In this document: positions 22,888 through 33,962 of the stretch, piece after piece
How positions within the stretch are numbered: position 1 is the stretch's first letter
How the letters are laid out: the number at the start of each line of letters is the position of its first letter
DNA from: Erythrophleum ivorense
Lineage: Eukaryota > Streptophyta > Magnoliopsida > Fabales > Fabaceae
DNA: 64,000 nucleotides
Assembly: GCA_026724425.1 (NCBI GenBank)
Contig: JAIUCV010000117.1
Location: 1,707,501-1,771,500, forward strand
Reading direction: 5' to 3'
Notes under the pieces: model-generated
The model's input: only the letters and a program-made list of their open reading frames with translations
Database searches by the model: none
What the model was told of the DNA's origin: nothing
Made by a program: the position numbers and the translations under genes

Positions 22888-23339
22888 TTTAAATTTTATT
22901 CCTCCGACTTGGAATTCAATTTCGGATATTATTAAATTATTGAAAAGAAAAAAAATATTATGAACATTTTCATTAATACACCAGCTAGCAAACACATTAA
23001 AGAAGATAAATTATATGATTGGTTTGTTAGATAAATACATAAACTATTTGATTTTCACACAAAAAGGTGGAGAGTTTGTGTTTTGATCATGAGCTCTCTG
23101 TACATATGCACTGTTCTAGCTACATACTTTTAGGTTTTTACATTTCCAAGCTTTCCTATCAACCTCTAACGTCATCAGACGTAAATAGATGAATTTTATC
23201 AATATCAATTAGTGGTGTAATAGAATCTTATTGGAATTTCTTTATACAGAAGGTTAGATATAAGATATTTACCATTCAGTATATATTTATTCATTTAATA
23301 TTCAGGACAAAATAAACCACGAAAAATTCATGTTGAAGC

Positions 23340-23640
23340 TTGAAATGCATCTCTGATTATGGGTTTGTTGAGAGCGGAATCAAGGAAATAAGTGTTGGAG
23401 TAGAGATGGGTTGGTTAAGGAGAAGAGTGATAGAGAGTGTTAGATTAGGGAGTTGAAAAGAGAGGCTAATGATCTGATGCATAAGGTAGAGGTTGAGGAG
23501 AAGAGTTAAGTAAGGTTTGTGAAGAGAGGGATTCAATTTATAAGAGTGGATTTGATTTGCAGCGTGAGGAGGCGAATCAATTCAAGAAGAATGTGGTTCA
23601 GATGGAGATGAAAGACTATTACATAAGTGGTTTAGATAGG
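23340..23640 (+). pseudogene. relic of a coiled-coil gene
   Basis: The frames here read fragments such as LKREANDLMHKVEVEEK and LQREEANQFKKNVVQMEMK. They are broken by stops and shifts, and charged heptad-like patterns suggest a long coiled coil. I cannot name the parent gene. It runs directly into the (GA)n tract. Confidence 0.35.
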
Positions 23641-23702
23641 TACGTTCCACAACTGTTTACGTACGGAATATTACAAACCAAAAGAGAGAGACAGAGAGAG
23701 AT

Positions 23703-23813
<111 letters not shown>

Positions 23814-23869
23814 ATGTTTATAGTAAAAGGACTCTTCTAATATTTATGACAAATATTGCATAAAAAGAC

Positions 23870-25052
23870 CTAAACAGTCGCAGTAACTGCTCCTTGCTCA
23901 GTGTCGAGTTTCATCCTTTTAGTTGGTGGCTCATCTTCAGACACAACCATCAGAGATTCTTCTTCAGAGTTGTTTTCGTCACTTGTGTTTCCAGAGCTTT
24001 CTCCAGCTTCTACCTTTGGGACAGGCTCCTCCACTTTCTTCTTCAGCGTCTCTATCACAGCCATCACTTCTCTGTTCACCTGTTTGTTTATCACACAAAC
24101 TTTATGTCAGCCCCAAGTAATTTATGACATGCAACAATGAACTCAAATATTTCTTACTAGTTTATAAAAATGATGTTATAAACTCTTCCCCACAACACAA
24201 TACAGAGAAGAAACGATATGGTTTCAAAATTATGATTATTAACCTGTGGGTTCTGAAGAAAGTCGGAAATGTCAGTTGGGCAACAAGGGCACTTCATGAC
24301 GTTTTTCTGTGCACGTAGTATGCGACCGCCTCTGCTTCTCTCTCGCAACTGTGTTACCCCAGCAAATGTAGCTTCCAAGCATGCCTTGCAAAAGTTATGA
24401 GCACAAGGCGTTGTCACTGGAGAACTCATCACTTCGCGACAGATTGAGCAACTAAATTCTGTGTCAACAAAAAAAGAAAAAAAAAACAAACCAAACCACA
24501 ATTTAGATGTGCATAGGACCCTTTTAAAAATAACAACAAACATGCACATAAACGGACAAGCAGACCTTTCAGAAGTTTTTCCCTCATAGTGGAGTTTTGT
24601 GCCACCTTTATGGCTTTCATCGTCCTCTTCCTCTCTTCAGGACCCAAAGCTTCCACTGACTTTCTGCTAGCAGGTGGAGGCTTCATCCACTTCCAACGAC
24701 CCTCGGATTCCTGAACAAGTGAATGTAGTAGGTTACTTTCTTGTGTCTCAAGTAATATATCATGACTTACGAAAAAAGAGAAAAGAAAGAGAGGTTGTGC
24801 TTACATCAAAATCCCATGATGGACTTTCTTTTCTTTCAAACAAGTCAGTGGCCTTGTTAAGCTCTGGAATATTAGGCAAAGGTCTTGGACGATCACCATG
24901 CTCATCACTGCAGAGTATAATTCAACGGTGAGCAATAACAAACTATCAACACACAATGACGCTTTAAAAAATAAAATAAATCAAAACCTGGTCCATGGAG
25001 CTGGCTCATTGTCACATCTAACAAATAGGTAACGACAGACCATATAAGTACC

Positions 25053-25112
<60 letters not shown>

Positions 25113-27211
25113 TTAGGGTCTAGAAAGAAAATCCAGCTCTGCATGACAAAGAACAGCTAGCTTTATTTGAACCTGTATTCCAACTTTTCTCCAACACTTC
25201 TCAATCCTGTAAACCCCATCATATCTCACTCCTTTCTCTCCAGGGGCATAGGCAGAACGCTTCTCCTTGTGAGACCTGATAATTTTGTAAGCATGAAGAA
25301 AGAAACTCAGACAACTTTCTGAAAAGTATAAAAAATCATTCCATTTCAATGAAAACTGAAGAAAGACTGCAAAAAGAGAGAGAGATGTTGAGCTAACCTG
25401 ACAACTCGGACAGGATATCCCATTTTGCAACTAATTCTAAGAGCTTCGTTTGACTTTGTAAAGTTCTGGTCAGAAGACTGAACCTCGTTCGTTCTTTTGT
25501 TGCCACTTAGATCTCTTCCTCCACTACAAGACACATTCACACTTATTCATGGCAAAGACAAAAGACAGAATTGACAACTCCTATTGTAAGTTAAAAAAAA
25601 AGAAGCAAACCTTCCGGTGTAGAGAAACCATTCTCCATGATCCTCGTCATCCTTATAACCTCCAGAGAGTGCCACAGACTGCGCTCCATACTGTGATTGC
25701 CCAGAAATCCCAGCAACGTGCTGGAAATGAGCTCCCCACTGCTTACAATCAAGTCTGTCTGCCCAAATCTCTCCAACTAAAACACCTTGGTTCCTAGTTG
25801 GATCATTCTCAGCTGGAATAGGACCAAAGTGATCAGGTGGTATTGTCACATAAATCCTGCCACAAGCAGCATTTGCCTTGCCTGTTTTCTTAGCCCGCTC
25901 AGTTGTGAAAGCCTTGTCAGGACGGTTCTTGTTGCTGACTAAGTGAAACACTTTGGCATTCCCCACATGAGCAGATTTTGCAACCCTAGCCAAACGAATC
26001 GCAGAGACTAGTGAAGCGTTGATGCGAGGGTCGTTCGCCATTTTCCTTGGGATTGCACTCCGGCATTTCGCACATTCAAACTTCTTTTTCCCAACCCATT
26101 TCTCAAAACATTTTAGGCAGAAATTGTGGCCACACGGAGTCTGCAATGGCATGTACATAATATATCCATTAGCACTAGTTAATTATTAATCTTCATTCTT
26201 GTCAAAATATACAGAAACTGGATAAACGAGAAAGTACTAATGACACAATCAGGGTCTCATTCCTGTAATTACCGATTCAAGAAATAAAGTATAAGTGTTT
26301 TACAGCTGGATTTAAAGTATCACGAAACTCAGTTTCGGGATTTTAAGAGCGGAATTTATTAAATTAAGGCTAGGTTTGCTGAGGACTTTTATTTTAAGAG
26401 CTAACAGTGACTTTTTCGAAAAATTAAATGTCTCAGATTTTGACTTATGAAAAAATCAGGAGAACATGAACAAAAAGAAGTTAAGCTTTGTGTGTATACT
26501 TTGAGAGATTTTATGAAAGCAAAAGTGTAATTAATAACCCCAAGCAAGGATAACGGATTTAAGTTATCAAAGTAATATTGTTTACTTTGAACATCTCTAA
26601 ACCCCAAGCAAGCCCTAATAAGTGAATGAGAACATAAACGTCCAAAAAAAAAAAAGATTAAAGTTCTGGCGATTCCATAAGAGGCATAATCTATGAGTGA
26701 GTAAAGAGAGAGCAAGATCCAGAGTGATAGTGAGTGAGAGAGAGAGAGAACAAACCGTGACTGGCCTTTCAGGCAACTGGAGGCAGATGGAACAGCAGAA
26801 ATTATCTCGAAGAGCAGCTAAAACATCAACATCTTCACCGGAATTGTCCCCTTGGTTGTTTTTCTTGTCTTCTTCCTCATCAGATTTACCACTCAGCAAC
26901 TGCTGCCTCTTCTTATCTTTCTGTGCCTCCGTCAACGACTCATCGGCCTCGATCGCACGGATCGCTGCTACAAGGACTGAGCCGCCGGATTCAGTTCCGG
27001 CGATTCCGGAAACCGGGACGAGATCAACCTCGCCGGAGCAGTCGGGGCACTCCCACTCTCGAGTGGATTCTAGGGTTTCGGGAGGGGACGTGAGACATGA
27101 CACGTGCCAAGGCGTACCGCAAGTGCTGCACGAGAGACACTCAGTCTCCTCCTGAGGCTTCACGTTGCATCGCATGCACACTCCCTCTTCGTTGCAGGGA
27201 TACTGAGCCAT
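23870..27211 (-). CDS. VIM/ORTHRUS-type E3 ligase, 5-methylcytosine reader (PHD-RING-SRA-RING)
   Basis: Nine minus-strand exons: 27211-26756, 26140-25611, 25523-25398, 25275-25173, 25052-24988, 24907-24805, 24710-24566, 24458-24244, 24079-23870. The frame is 650 residues and intact (Arabidopsis VIM1 is about 645). Domains: PHD finger (about 8-62, CMRC … WHVSC … CPDC); first RING (about 138-178, [21 protein letters not shown]); SRA domain (about 235-405, with [28 protein letters not shown] and [16 protein letters not shown]); second RING (about 512-568); acidic-basic tail [12 protein letters not shown] proteins bind hemimethylated DNA and help MET1 keep CG methylation, acting as nuclear ubiquitin ligases. 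This could be orthologous to VIM1, VIM2 or VIM3, and I cannot choose. The short leader carries a (GA)n run (27245-27264). Intron 4 is odd: 56 of its 120 nt are one T run next to the acceptor. Confidence 0.95.
25055..25110 (-). repeat. 56-nt T run forming the polypyrimidine tract of VIM intron 4
   Basis: On the coding (minus) strand this is T56, followed at once by the acceptor AG and exon 5 (G-T-Y-M-V-C-R). It fills almost half of a 120-nt intron. Confidence 0.9.
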
Positions 27212-28180
27212 TGTAAGAGAGAAATGAAAAGAGATAAAAGGAGTGAGAGAGAGAGAGAGAGAAGATGCGGGTGTTGGGAGAGAAAGAAAGAAAGTGAGGA
27301 AATATAAAGAAGAGGGAGACGAGATGAGAAGAGGCGGGTGTTGGGAGAGCGTCTTTCAATTTTTGAAACGAATTACATAAAAAGAAAACCTATAAAGAAA
27401 AAAAGAATAAAATCTCCTAATTTGATAACAATTGATTCAGATGGCAACTATATTTCATTTTTTTTTCTTTCTTCTGTTAATTTTGAAACTTTTCTAAACT
27501 GACATTTGAATATCTATAGATAGGCCGAAATCTTAGGAAATATATTATATTATATACAAATAATATCCACTATTTCTAATTTTCATAAAATATAACCTAA
27601 AAAGAAAAGAAGAATAAAATCTCTTAATTTGATAACATCTTATTCAGATGGCAATTATATTTCATTTTTTTTTCTTTCTTCTGTTAATTTCGAAAGTTTT
27701 CTAAACTGAGCTCTGAAATCTGAATATTGTAGCCCGAAATCTTGAGAAATATTTAAATACAGATAATATCCAATGGCATATTTCGATTTTTTTTATCATT
27801 TCTAATAAAATATTACCCTTATAAATTAACTGTTTCCAAATTTTTTCATATTTGATTTCCTATTTGGAAACTGTAAAATTTAAGTTTTTTTTTTACTGGT
27901 CAATCTGTCATTTAATTTCAATTTTCTTTAAAGTTTTTTAAGTATTATTTTTTTTTACTTGCCAACCTACTTGAGATAAATCCTGTTTGGTAGTGACTTT
28001 TTTTTTGTAGTCACTCTCCAAAGCTTTCCCCATTCCAAGGGTCGTATCGGTATCCTCATGCATGACTTTTCTCAATATTAACTCGAATGTCCTTCTAAAC
28101 CTTTCTTAAATATAACTTTGGCTTAAAACATTATTTTTGTTAATCTGAGTCTACATACAAAGTCGAACCTTCTCTGAGAA
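27212..28180. other. VIM 5' flank and AT-rich spacer with a tandem duplication
   Basis: Two similar stretches of about 160 bp (27378-27545 and 27594-27751) share AATAAAATCTCYTAATTTGATAAC and TATATTTCATTTTTTTTTCTT blocks, a tandem duplication with a period of about 210 bp. Nothing else is recognisable. Confidence 0.6.
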
Positions 28181-30003
28181 CTGATGCCAAACCCTATATA
28201 TTTCTCTAGCTGTCCCATTGCCTTGTACTTCCAAAGGCCAACATCCTCTTTTTCATCGAACTTGTCCATCTCAAATCTGCATGGAGTAGGATCCATGATG
28301 ATTAGTAACCGGTTTCCTTTGTTTCTTGCAGATAAGCAAAACCATAAACCAATAACAAAGTATGGAAGAAATCTTCATAGACAAAAGATGAACAAAGTTG
28401 ATTGTGAAAGAAACAAGCTACAACTTATTCAATGTTTTAAAGACGAGTCAAGGATCGAGAACACTTCATGAGTTAATTGGATTAAGTTTTGGTTGATCTA
28501 ATCCAAGAGAACTTGTCTTCGCTTCACCCTAGTACCGTGAAACTTCTCATTCATCGTTTTCACCAATTCGGTAAGTTGCAATCTCTTCCTCCTATCTTGC
28601 TTTGATTCTGAATCATCTTCGTATTCTTTTGCGTAGCCAACCTACGCTTTGATACAACTTGTAGCCCATACTGATCGACGCCACTCTCCTTGGATTCAAG
28701 TTGATGAATCTAATCTCTCTAACTCTCACGACTCTCGTTTATAGCTGGATCGCCATTGCTCTTCCTCTATATTTCTTCTCTTTTGTTCTTCTTCAGATTC
28801 ACCGCTAAAACCGTGAATCTCTACACTTACACATCAAAAATCTTATCCATGTTCATCTTTATAAAATCTTGTCGACATTTATCATTTACAGGTACAAAGA
28901 AGTGTTGTACTTAGTGTTTCTTCATCGCGGTATCATCAAAGCAAAGGAAAAAAAAAAGAAAAAACAATCTAGCTTTGTGGATCATTTTCTTGTGCACATT
29001 CAGCTTCAGAGTTCGTTCAACAAAGCGCCAAGACCAATGATCTCGGAAAACACTGATTTGCTCTATTGCCATTCGATGTGAAAGTAACTGTTTTCATCTG
29101 AATTTTCATTTCTTATATATAGTTTCTTGAGATTTTGTTTTGTAATCATTAAAGCAAACAACCTCTGTTGTTCTTCCGAAAATGTATAGTGATGAGTTTT
29201 AATCTAATTGCATACCTTTCTTATACATACATATAACTTTAGAGTAGAGAGATAGAGAAAAGAAGGAAGTGTTTGATTCATTGGAGCAGAGATTCATTAA
29301 AGAAGTACAAAGCTTGTGAGTGAAGCCCACATTGACATCAGTCTTGGCTGCAATCAACAAAACAAGAAATTTCACAATCCACCATGAAGAAAGTAACGAA
29401 AAGACAGAACAAAAATATCAAAAATATTGGCACTTTTACTCAAAAATTGATCTTTCACTACATTCAAAAGTAAGACTTATCCCACATGTTGTTACCTATG
29501 TCTATAAAAAAATGTTACCTATGCAAAAAAAAAAACAAGACCAATGTATCATCATGCCTACAACATTCTAATTCATCAATTAACACAAGTCCAAACACAA
29601 ACACAGAATCATATCTACACATGGGAAGATGAAAACAGGTCATAGAAGACACATGGAAACTCAAATCAAGCCCTCTATCAATTTTGAAAATTTCAATTAG
29701 TCATCCATTTAATTGTGAATAATCAGCGATCAAACTCCACATTTTACCGTTTTTCAGCACATTATCACATAAACAATGATCCAAATCAGAAATTTCGATA
29801 ATCCAAAATATAAACTAAACATTTATTTGGATCTTTTAAATGTTTTTGTTTTTTGTCTGTAACAGGTTATCTTCTAAATTTAAATGTTGGTAGGTTTTGT
29901 ATGTAAAATATATTCCGCCCACTTGGAATTCATTTACCAATGTTTATTTAAAAAAAAAAAAACTAGTATAGTAATTGACTAAAAAATTAAACTAAAAATA
30001 TTA
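28181..30003. other. spacer without a supported gene
   Basis: Small ORFs exist (28184-28471, 28869-29081, 29320-29571), but none resembles a family and none has a plausible partner exon. At 28490-28572 a frame reads LIQENLSSLHPSTVKLLIHRFHQFG before a GTAAGT-type donor, which may be an exon relic. The right end (29900-30003) begins sequence shared with 22888-23010. Confidence 0.3.
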
Positions 30004-30327
30004 TAAAGATATTTCAACTGTATACCCCAAATTTCAAAACGTTCTTAAATCCTTCATTAATACACACCAGGAAACACATTAATCAAAAAGGGGAATTCCA
30101 AAAGACCACTTGCATGCGTTTATCGAAAAGAGTACTTTATTAGTATTATCGTTAATTATTTTGTTTTAATTTTAATCAAAATAGGAAATTCCAAAAGACG
30201 CTTTGTGTTAATTATAAATGGGAGTCTTCGATCTATTCTATAATCACTAAACTAAACCCTACAGCTTTCCTTCGTTTCCATCGAAGCCAAGAATCAACAA
30301 ACTCCTTCCGCTCTTGTCGCCGCCGCA

Positions 30328-30696
30328 ATGCAAGGTTCTGATTCAGAGAATGACACTGAATCGGAATCTGAAAGCGAGCAGCATTCAGAGACTACTGCTG
30401 CTTCAGCGTTACCAAAGACGAAGTGTAAGCGGCTTAGTGAAGAGGCCACAACAACCTCCGTCAAAGCGAAACGGGCCAAGGAAGAAACAAATTGGGTTGA
30501 GAAATCTTTCGTTTTTGGATCGATTGCGAGTTTTGGATTTGATGAAGAATGTGTGAAGGAAAAATGGAGTTTGGTGCCAGTGGAGACGAAGAAGAAGATT
30601 GAAGAAAAGTATAAAGTTTTGATGCGCAAAGAAATTAAACTTGCTGTTATGAAATCTGACTTTGTGGGTGAAGTGACGCAAACTTTGTTTGGTTGA
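30328..30696 (+). CDS. 122-residue protein resembling the C-terminal part of GeBP/STKR proteins
   Basis: A single exon with an acidic Ser/Asp/Glu-rich start (MQGSDSENDTESESESEQ), a basic Lys/Arg middle (KTKCKRL, KAKRAKEE), and a hydrophobic-charged end (WVEKSFVFGSIASFGF … VKEKWSLVPVETKKKIEEKY … FVGEVTQTLFG). The last half recalls the C-terminal region after the DUF573 DNA-binding domain of GeBP-like regulators. DUF573 itself is absent. That comparison is from memory and is tentative. A close paralogue is at 33591-33962, with the frame kept over the whole length despite many substitutions. This argues that both are, or recently were, coding. Confidence 0.6.
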   Translation: MQGSDSENDTESESESEQHSETTAASALPKTKCKRLSEEATTTSVKAKRAKEETNWVEKSFVFGSIASFGFDEECVKEKWSLVPVETKKKIEEKYKVLMRKEIKLAVMKSDFVGEVTQTLFG

Positions 30697-30699
30697 GAT

Positions 30700-31195
30700 G
30701 CAATATCTCATTTTGTGTTTCCAATCTTTATGACTCTATGGTTTGTTTCCATGTTTTATTTTTATTTTGTGTGGTTTGCTTTCTGGTTTTATCTTATCTT
30801 GGATTTTTTGCTTTTATGTTTAAAACGCTATTAGAATGAAACACATCTTTCTTTTTTCCTTGGATTAAAGTCTATGTGGGCATTCAATTTTTCAGTTTAG
30901 TTTGATTCTCTTATATTTTCATTAGCAATAGTAAATTTCTTTTCTATTTTCATTGGTATTAGATAGAAGAGAAAGGCTTAGTAATTGTTACTCTGCACAA
31001 ATGCCATAAGTCGAGAAGGCCTTACTTTAAAAATCATATGCAGGTTATACTTGTTCTTTCTATTACAAAAAAGGACATCTATTTCTTTGATACTATATAC
31101 GTTATATTACAAGCTATTACACAGTATTTAGACTATAGATGTTTTTCTTATCTTTCGAATGTTGAAAAAACCTAAGAGGTTATTTACATTAGGGC
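30700..31195. other. spacer of unit A containing the empty Helitron site
   Basis: At 30925-30970 the sequence AGCAATAGTAAA is joined directly to TTTCTTTTCTATTTTCATTGGTATTA. In unit B the same two halves are separated by 16.8 kb (34158 and 50987). A short match to the 3' flank of GORK (TTCTTTCTATTACAAAA) lies near 31050-31065. Confidence 0.85.
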
Positions 31196-31198
31196 TAT

Positions 31199-31393
31199 TT
31201 AACCAAGCTTCGTACACTGTAGCTGTCTGAAATGTTCATGAGCTGCCAGATTCCCTGCGATCGCAGTATCAACAATTTCTTTGCCTGCATCACTAGAAAT
31301 CGATGACCTGGATGACGTAAACAGTAGAAAAAGAACGTCCATGACACATCCAAGAAGAGGAATTTGCGAACTACATTTGGATTTCATATCCAT
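31199..31393 (-). CDS. small protein of unknown function, 64 residues, copy A
   Basis: The minus-strand ORF starts MDMKS, has a central hydrophobic patch (LLGCVMDVLFLLF), then a Ser-rich stretch and a His-containing tail (AAHEHFRQLQC). Copy B (51790-51975) differs by several substitutions and by a 12-bp in-frame indel (NLAA present here). The indel keeps the frame, which supports translation. I do not recognise the family. A transcript from a PUB21-side promoter would be convergent to GORK in the ancestral layout. Confidence 0.5.
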   Translation of the reverse strand: MDMKSKCSSQIPLLGCVMDVLFLLFTSSRSSISSDAGKEIVDTAIAGNLAAHEHFRQLQCTKLG

Positions 31394-31839
31394 ATTGGGA
31401 TAGTTTTGAGATGCAGAAGTAAATATTTGGGAGAGTTTTGAGAGAAAAGTGTATGAGATGAAGAGGAAAGAGAAGAGAAAGCGAGTTTATTATATTGATG
31501 AAAAAAGACTTGGCCACCAAGAATCACAAATAATTTGGCTTACTCCCCAATATTCTTATTTGTTCAATGTTTGCATAGTTAGTTGAATTGTATCTTTCTT
31601 TTCTGTCACGGCAGTTGAATTCTAATTTGTCCGTTTATGAAAGATCATCACATTAGTTTCAGTTTATTTTAATATTATTTGGATCAATTACATAAAATTA
31701 GTACTAATTCAGTTTAATCAACATTTCATATGATTCATATTCCTCTGTTCATAACACAGTATTTTTGGTTATCATATGATCAAATCTGTGATTTGTAAAT
31801 AATGTTTTTTTTTCCTTTGTACAATTTATTTACCCTTAA

Positions 31840-31925
31840 ATATCAAAATGGCTTCTTGAGATACATCCATTAAAGAATCAACACAATCTTCATCATCATC
31901 ACTCATTATCTTCACTTGATCATGA
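31840..31925 (-). pseudogene. 3'-terminal fragment of PUB21
   Basis: The last 25 or so codons and the stop of the PUB21-like gene (reading …LMDVSQEAI-L/I-F) match 52395-52480. The match ends abruptly near 31920. Nothing of the U-box is here. Confidence 0.8.
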
Positions 31926-32340
31926 ATTTGTTATCAATAACTAATGTGAATTCGGAGTTAAAATAGTGACCGTAGGATCGATGGTGGATGGGAGATTCAT
32001 GCATGTGTTCTACATCGGATTCCTGGCACGCACTCACCTCTTTCTCAGAATAGTATTACTTTGAAAAATGAAAAGTAGGTCTCTTAAACAGCAGTGTTAA
32101 TAGCTACTTTCGTCTAAATCTGAATTCAAATTTCTTGTTTTCTCACGAATTAATACACAACTTTCAAGTTTATGGATGAAACGTAGACGTAAAACTCTAA
32201 CACGGCACTTGTAGAAAGTAGCAGGTAAAAATTTATCTCCCTATATATTGGCATGTATTGCGCTAGCTATCTCTCATCGTCTCTTTATAATTTTAGCATC
32301 AAAAAAAAAAAAAAAAAAAAAAAGCTATCTCTCGTCAAAC
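31926..32340. other. spacer, AT-rich, with a 23-bp poly(A) run
   Basis: No gene is visible. A poly(A) run at 32301-32323 lies 30 bp before the SWEET-like relic. Confidence 0.5.
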
Positions 32341-32344
32341 ATTT

Positions 32345-33280
32345 CGCTGGATGCATATATCATCGGAGTTGTCACCGGATGGTTAGGTTAGAGTTTTTCT
32401 TCTATTATATTTCAGTTATGCATCATAAAGGGTATAGATATAACCCTTTTCCTTCTCTTGTATTGATTGCATGCAGGAATACTCTTCTCGGGTTTTTTCG
32501 TTGTCTCTCCGGCGTGGTAGTATACTCTAAATTATATACGTACATAAAGTTTAACTGATAGTTGATATATATGCAAGAGATATATCTGATATTTAATTGT
32601 AATTTATAAATGTACGTTTAGCTAGCACGACGTTTTTGAAGATTTGGAGGACTACTAGATCCACGGAGGGTCTCAGTTATGTCCAATACGTCTGTATGTT
32701 GCTGAACACGACGCTATCGACGTACGACGGGTGCATCACCGGTCAAGCTTTCGTCTATGCATGGTATTAATGGAATTGGTGTCATTGCTCAAGGCTTTTT
32801 TGTGGGTACTTTCATACTTTACGGGCCTAAACGCGTAAGTTATATTTTAGCTAAACTGTTTGTTCTATATATAAAGTTTTTTTTTTTTTAATTAGTTTTA
32901 TATCGACACTAAACCTCGTGCATTTTTTTTTATTTCTCAGAACCAAACAATAGCCGTGGTTGTGGTTGTTAACGTGGTTATTCCAATTATAACGATTATT
33001 GCGGCAGGAACGGAACGGTTAGGTTACGTTTGTGCAGTACTCTCCGGTTTTATGCACCTTCTTCCACTACTCACTGTGGTAAGAAAAAAAACTGAAAAGT
33101 TTCAAAAATTGATGTTACATGATATGAGTACTACTGACTAAGTTCTTAATCATCAGCTTTTTCGGTTTCATTTCTTGTAATTTATATGTTTATTTTTCTG
33201 TAATATTAACTGGTCGTTACTTTATTTTTTTCTGAACTCTCAGATGATAACGACGAGGGTTAAAGATATGTCAGTATGTG
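32345..33280 (+). pseudogene. SWEET (MtN3/saliva) sugar-transporter pseudogene
   Basis: Successive short exon-like frames follow the SWEET order: IIGVVTGWLG (32353-32390), ILFSGFFVVSPAW (32480-32518), TTFLKIWRTTRSTEGLSYVQYVCMLLNTT…YDG (32628-32740), INGIGVIAQGFFVGTFILYGPKR (32766-32834), then VVVVNVVIPIITIIAAG…LGYVCAVLSGFMHLLPLL (32955-33078), and MITTRVKDM (33244-33270). In-frame stops after GWLG and SPAW, and odd substitutions in conserved positions, indicate a dead gene. It is cut on the right by the start of duplication unit B. SWEETs are seven-helix membrane uniporters for sugars. Confidence 0.7.
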
Positions 33281-33590
33281 TGTTAAAGATTTCAATTGTA
33301 TACCCCAAATTTAAAAACGTTCTTAAATCTTTCATTAATACACACCAGGAGACACATTAATCAAAAACGGGAATTCCAAAAGACCACTTGCGTTAATCGA
33401 AAAGAGTACTTTATTATTATCATTAATTATTTTGTTTTAATTTTAATCAAAATATGAAATTCCAAAAGACGCTTTGTGTTAATTATAAATGGGAGATCTT
33501 CTACTCTATAATCACTAAACCCTACAGCTTCCCTTCGTTTCCAACGAAGCCAAGAATCAACAAACTACTTCCGCTCTTGTCCCCGACGCA

Positions 33591-33962
33591 ATGCAAGGTT
33601 CTGATTCGGAGACTGACACTGAATCGGAATGTGAAAGCGAGCAGCATTCTACTGTTACTACTGCTGCTTCAGCGTTACCAAAGACGAAGTGTAAGCGGCT
33701 TAGTGAAGAGGCCACAACAACCTCCGTGAAAGCGAAATGGGCCAAGGTAGAAACAGATTTGGTTATGAATTCTTTCGTTCTTGAATCGTTTGCTAGTTTT
33801 GGAGTTAGTGAAGAATATGTGAAGAAAGGATGGAGTTTGGTGCCAGTGGAGGTGAAGAAGAAGATTGAAGAAAGGTTTAAAGCTTTGAAGCGCAAAGAAA
33901 TGGAATTTGTGGTTTTGAAAACAGGCTTTGTGAGTGAAGTGGTGCACACTTTGTTTGCTTAA
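33591..33962 (+). CDS. 123-residue GeBP-C-terminus-like protein, copy B
   Basis: Paralogue of 30328-30696 in duplication unit B: acidic start (MQGSDSETDTESECESEQ), basic middle, and the WSLVPVEVKKKIEERFKALKRKE segment. It is intact, and about 200 bp from the left end of the Helitron. The same reservations about function apply. Comparing substitution types between the two copies is the best test of coding status. Confidence 0.6.
   Translation: MQGSDSETDTESECESEQHSTVTTAASALPKTKCKRLSEEATTTSVKAKWAKVETDLVMNSFVLESFASFGVSEEYVKKGWSLVPVEVKKKIEERFKALKRKEMEFVVLKTGFVSEVVHTLFA

Larger units (their letters stand above)
30004..31925. repeat. tandem duplication unit A (GeBP-like ORF, small ORF, PUB21 3' tail)
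   Basis: The left boundary (TTTCAACTGTATACCCCAAA) matches 33285. The unit holds the ORF at 30328-30696, the sequence TAGTAAATTTC (the empty form of the Helitron insertion site) and the small minus-strand ORF at 31199-31393. It ends with a copy of the PUB21 3' flank and last codons (to about 31920). Unit B is 33282-53547 with a Helitron inside. Confidence 0.8.

Noticed and set aside
25055..25110. Poly(A) tail of a retroposed cDNA
   Set aside because: The A run is inside a normal intron of an intact nine-exon gene, with no retroposed sequence at either side.
26697..27155. Plus-strand ORF of 152 codons antisense to VIM exon 1
   Set aside because: It is a shadow of the VIM exon on the other strand, with no family signature of its own.
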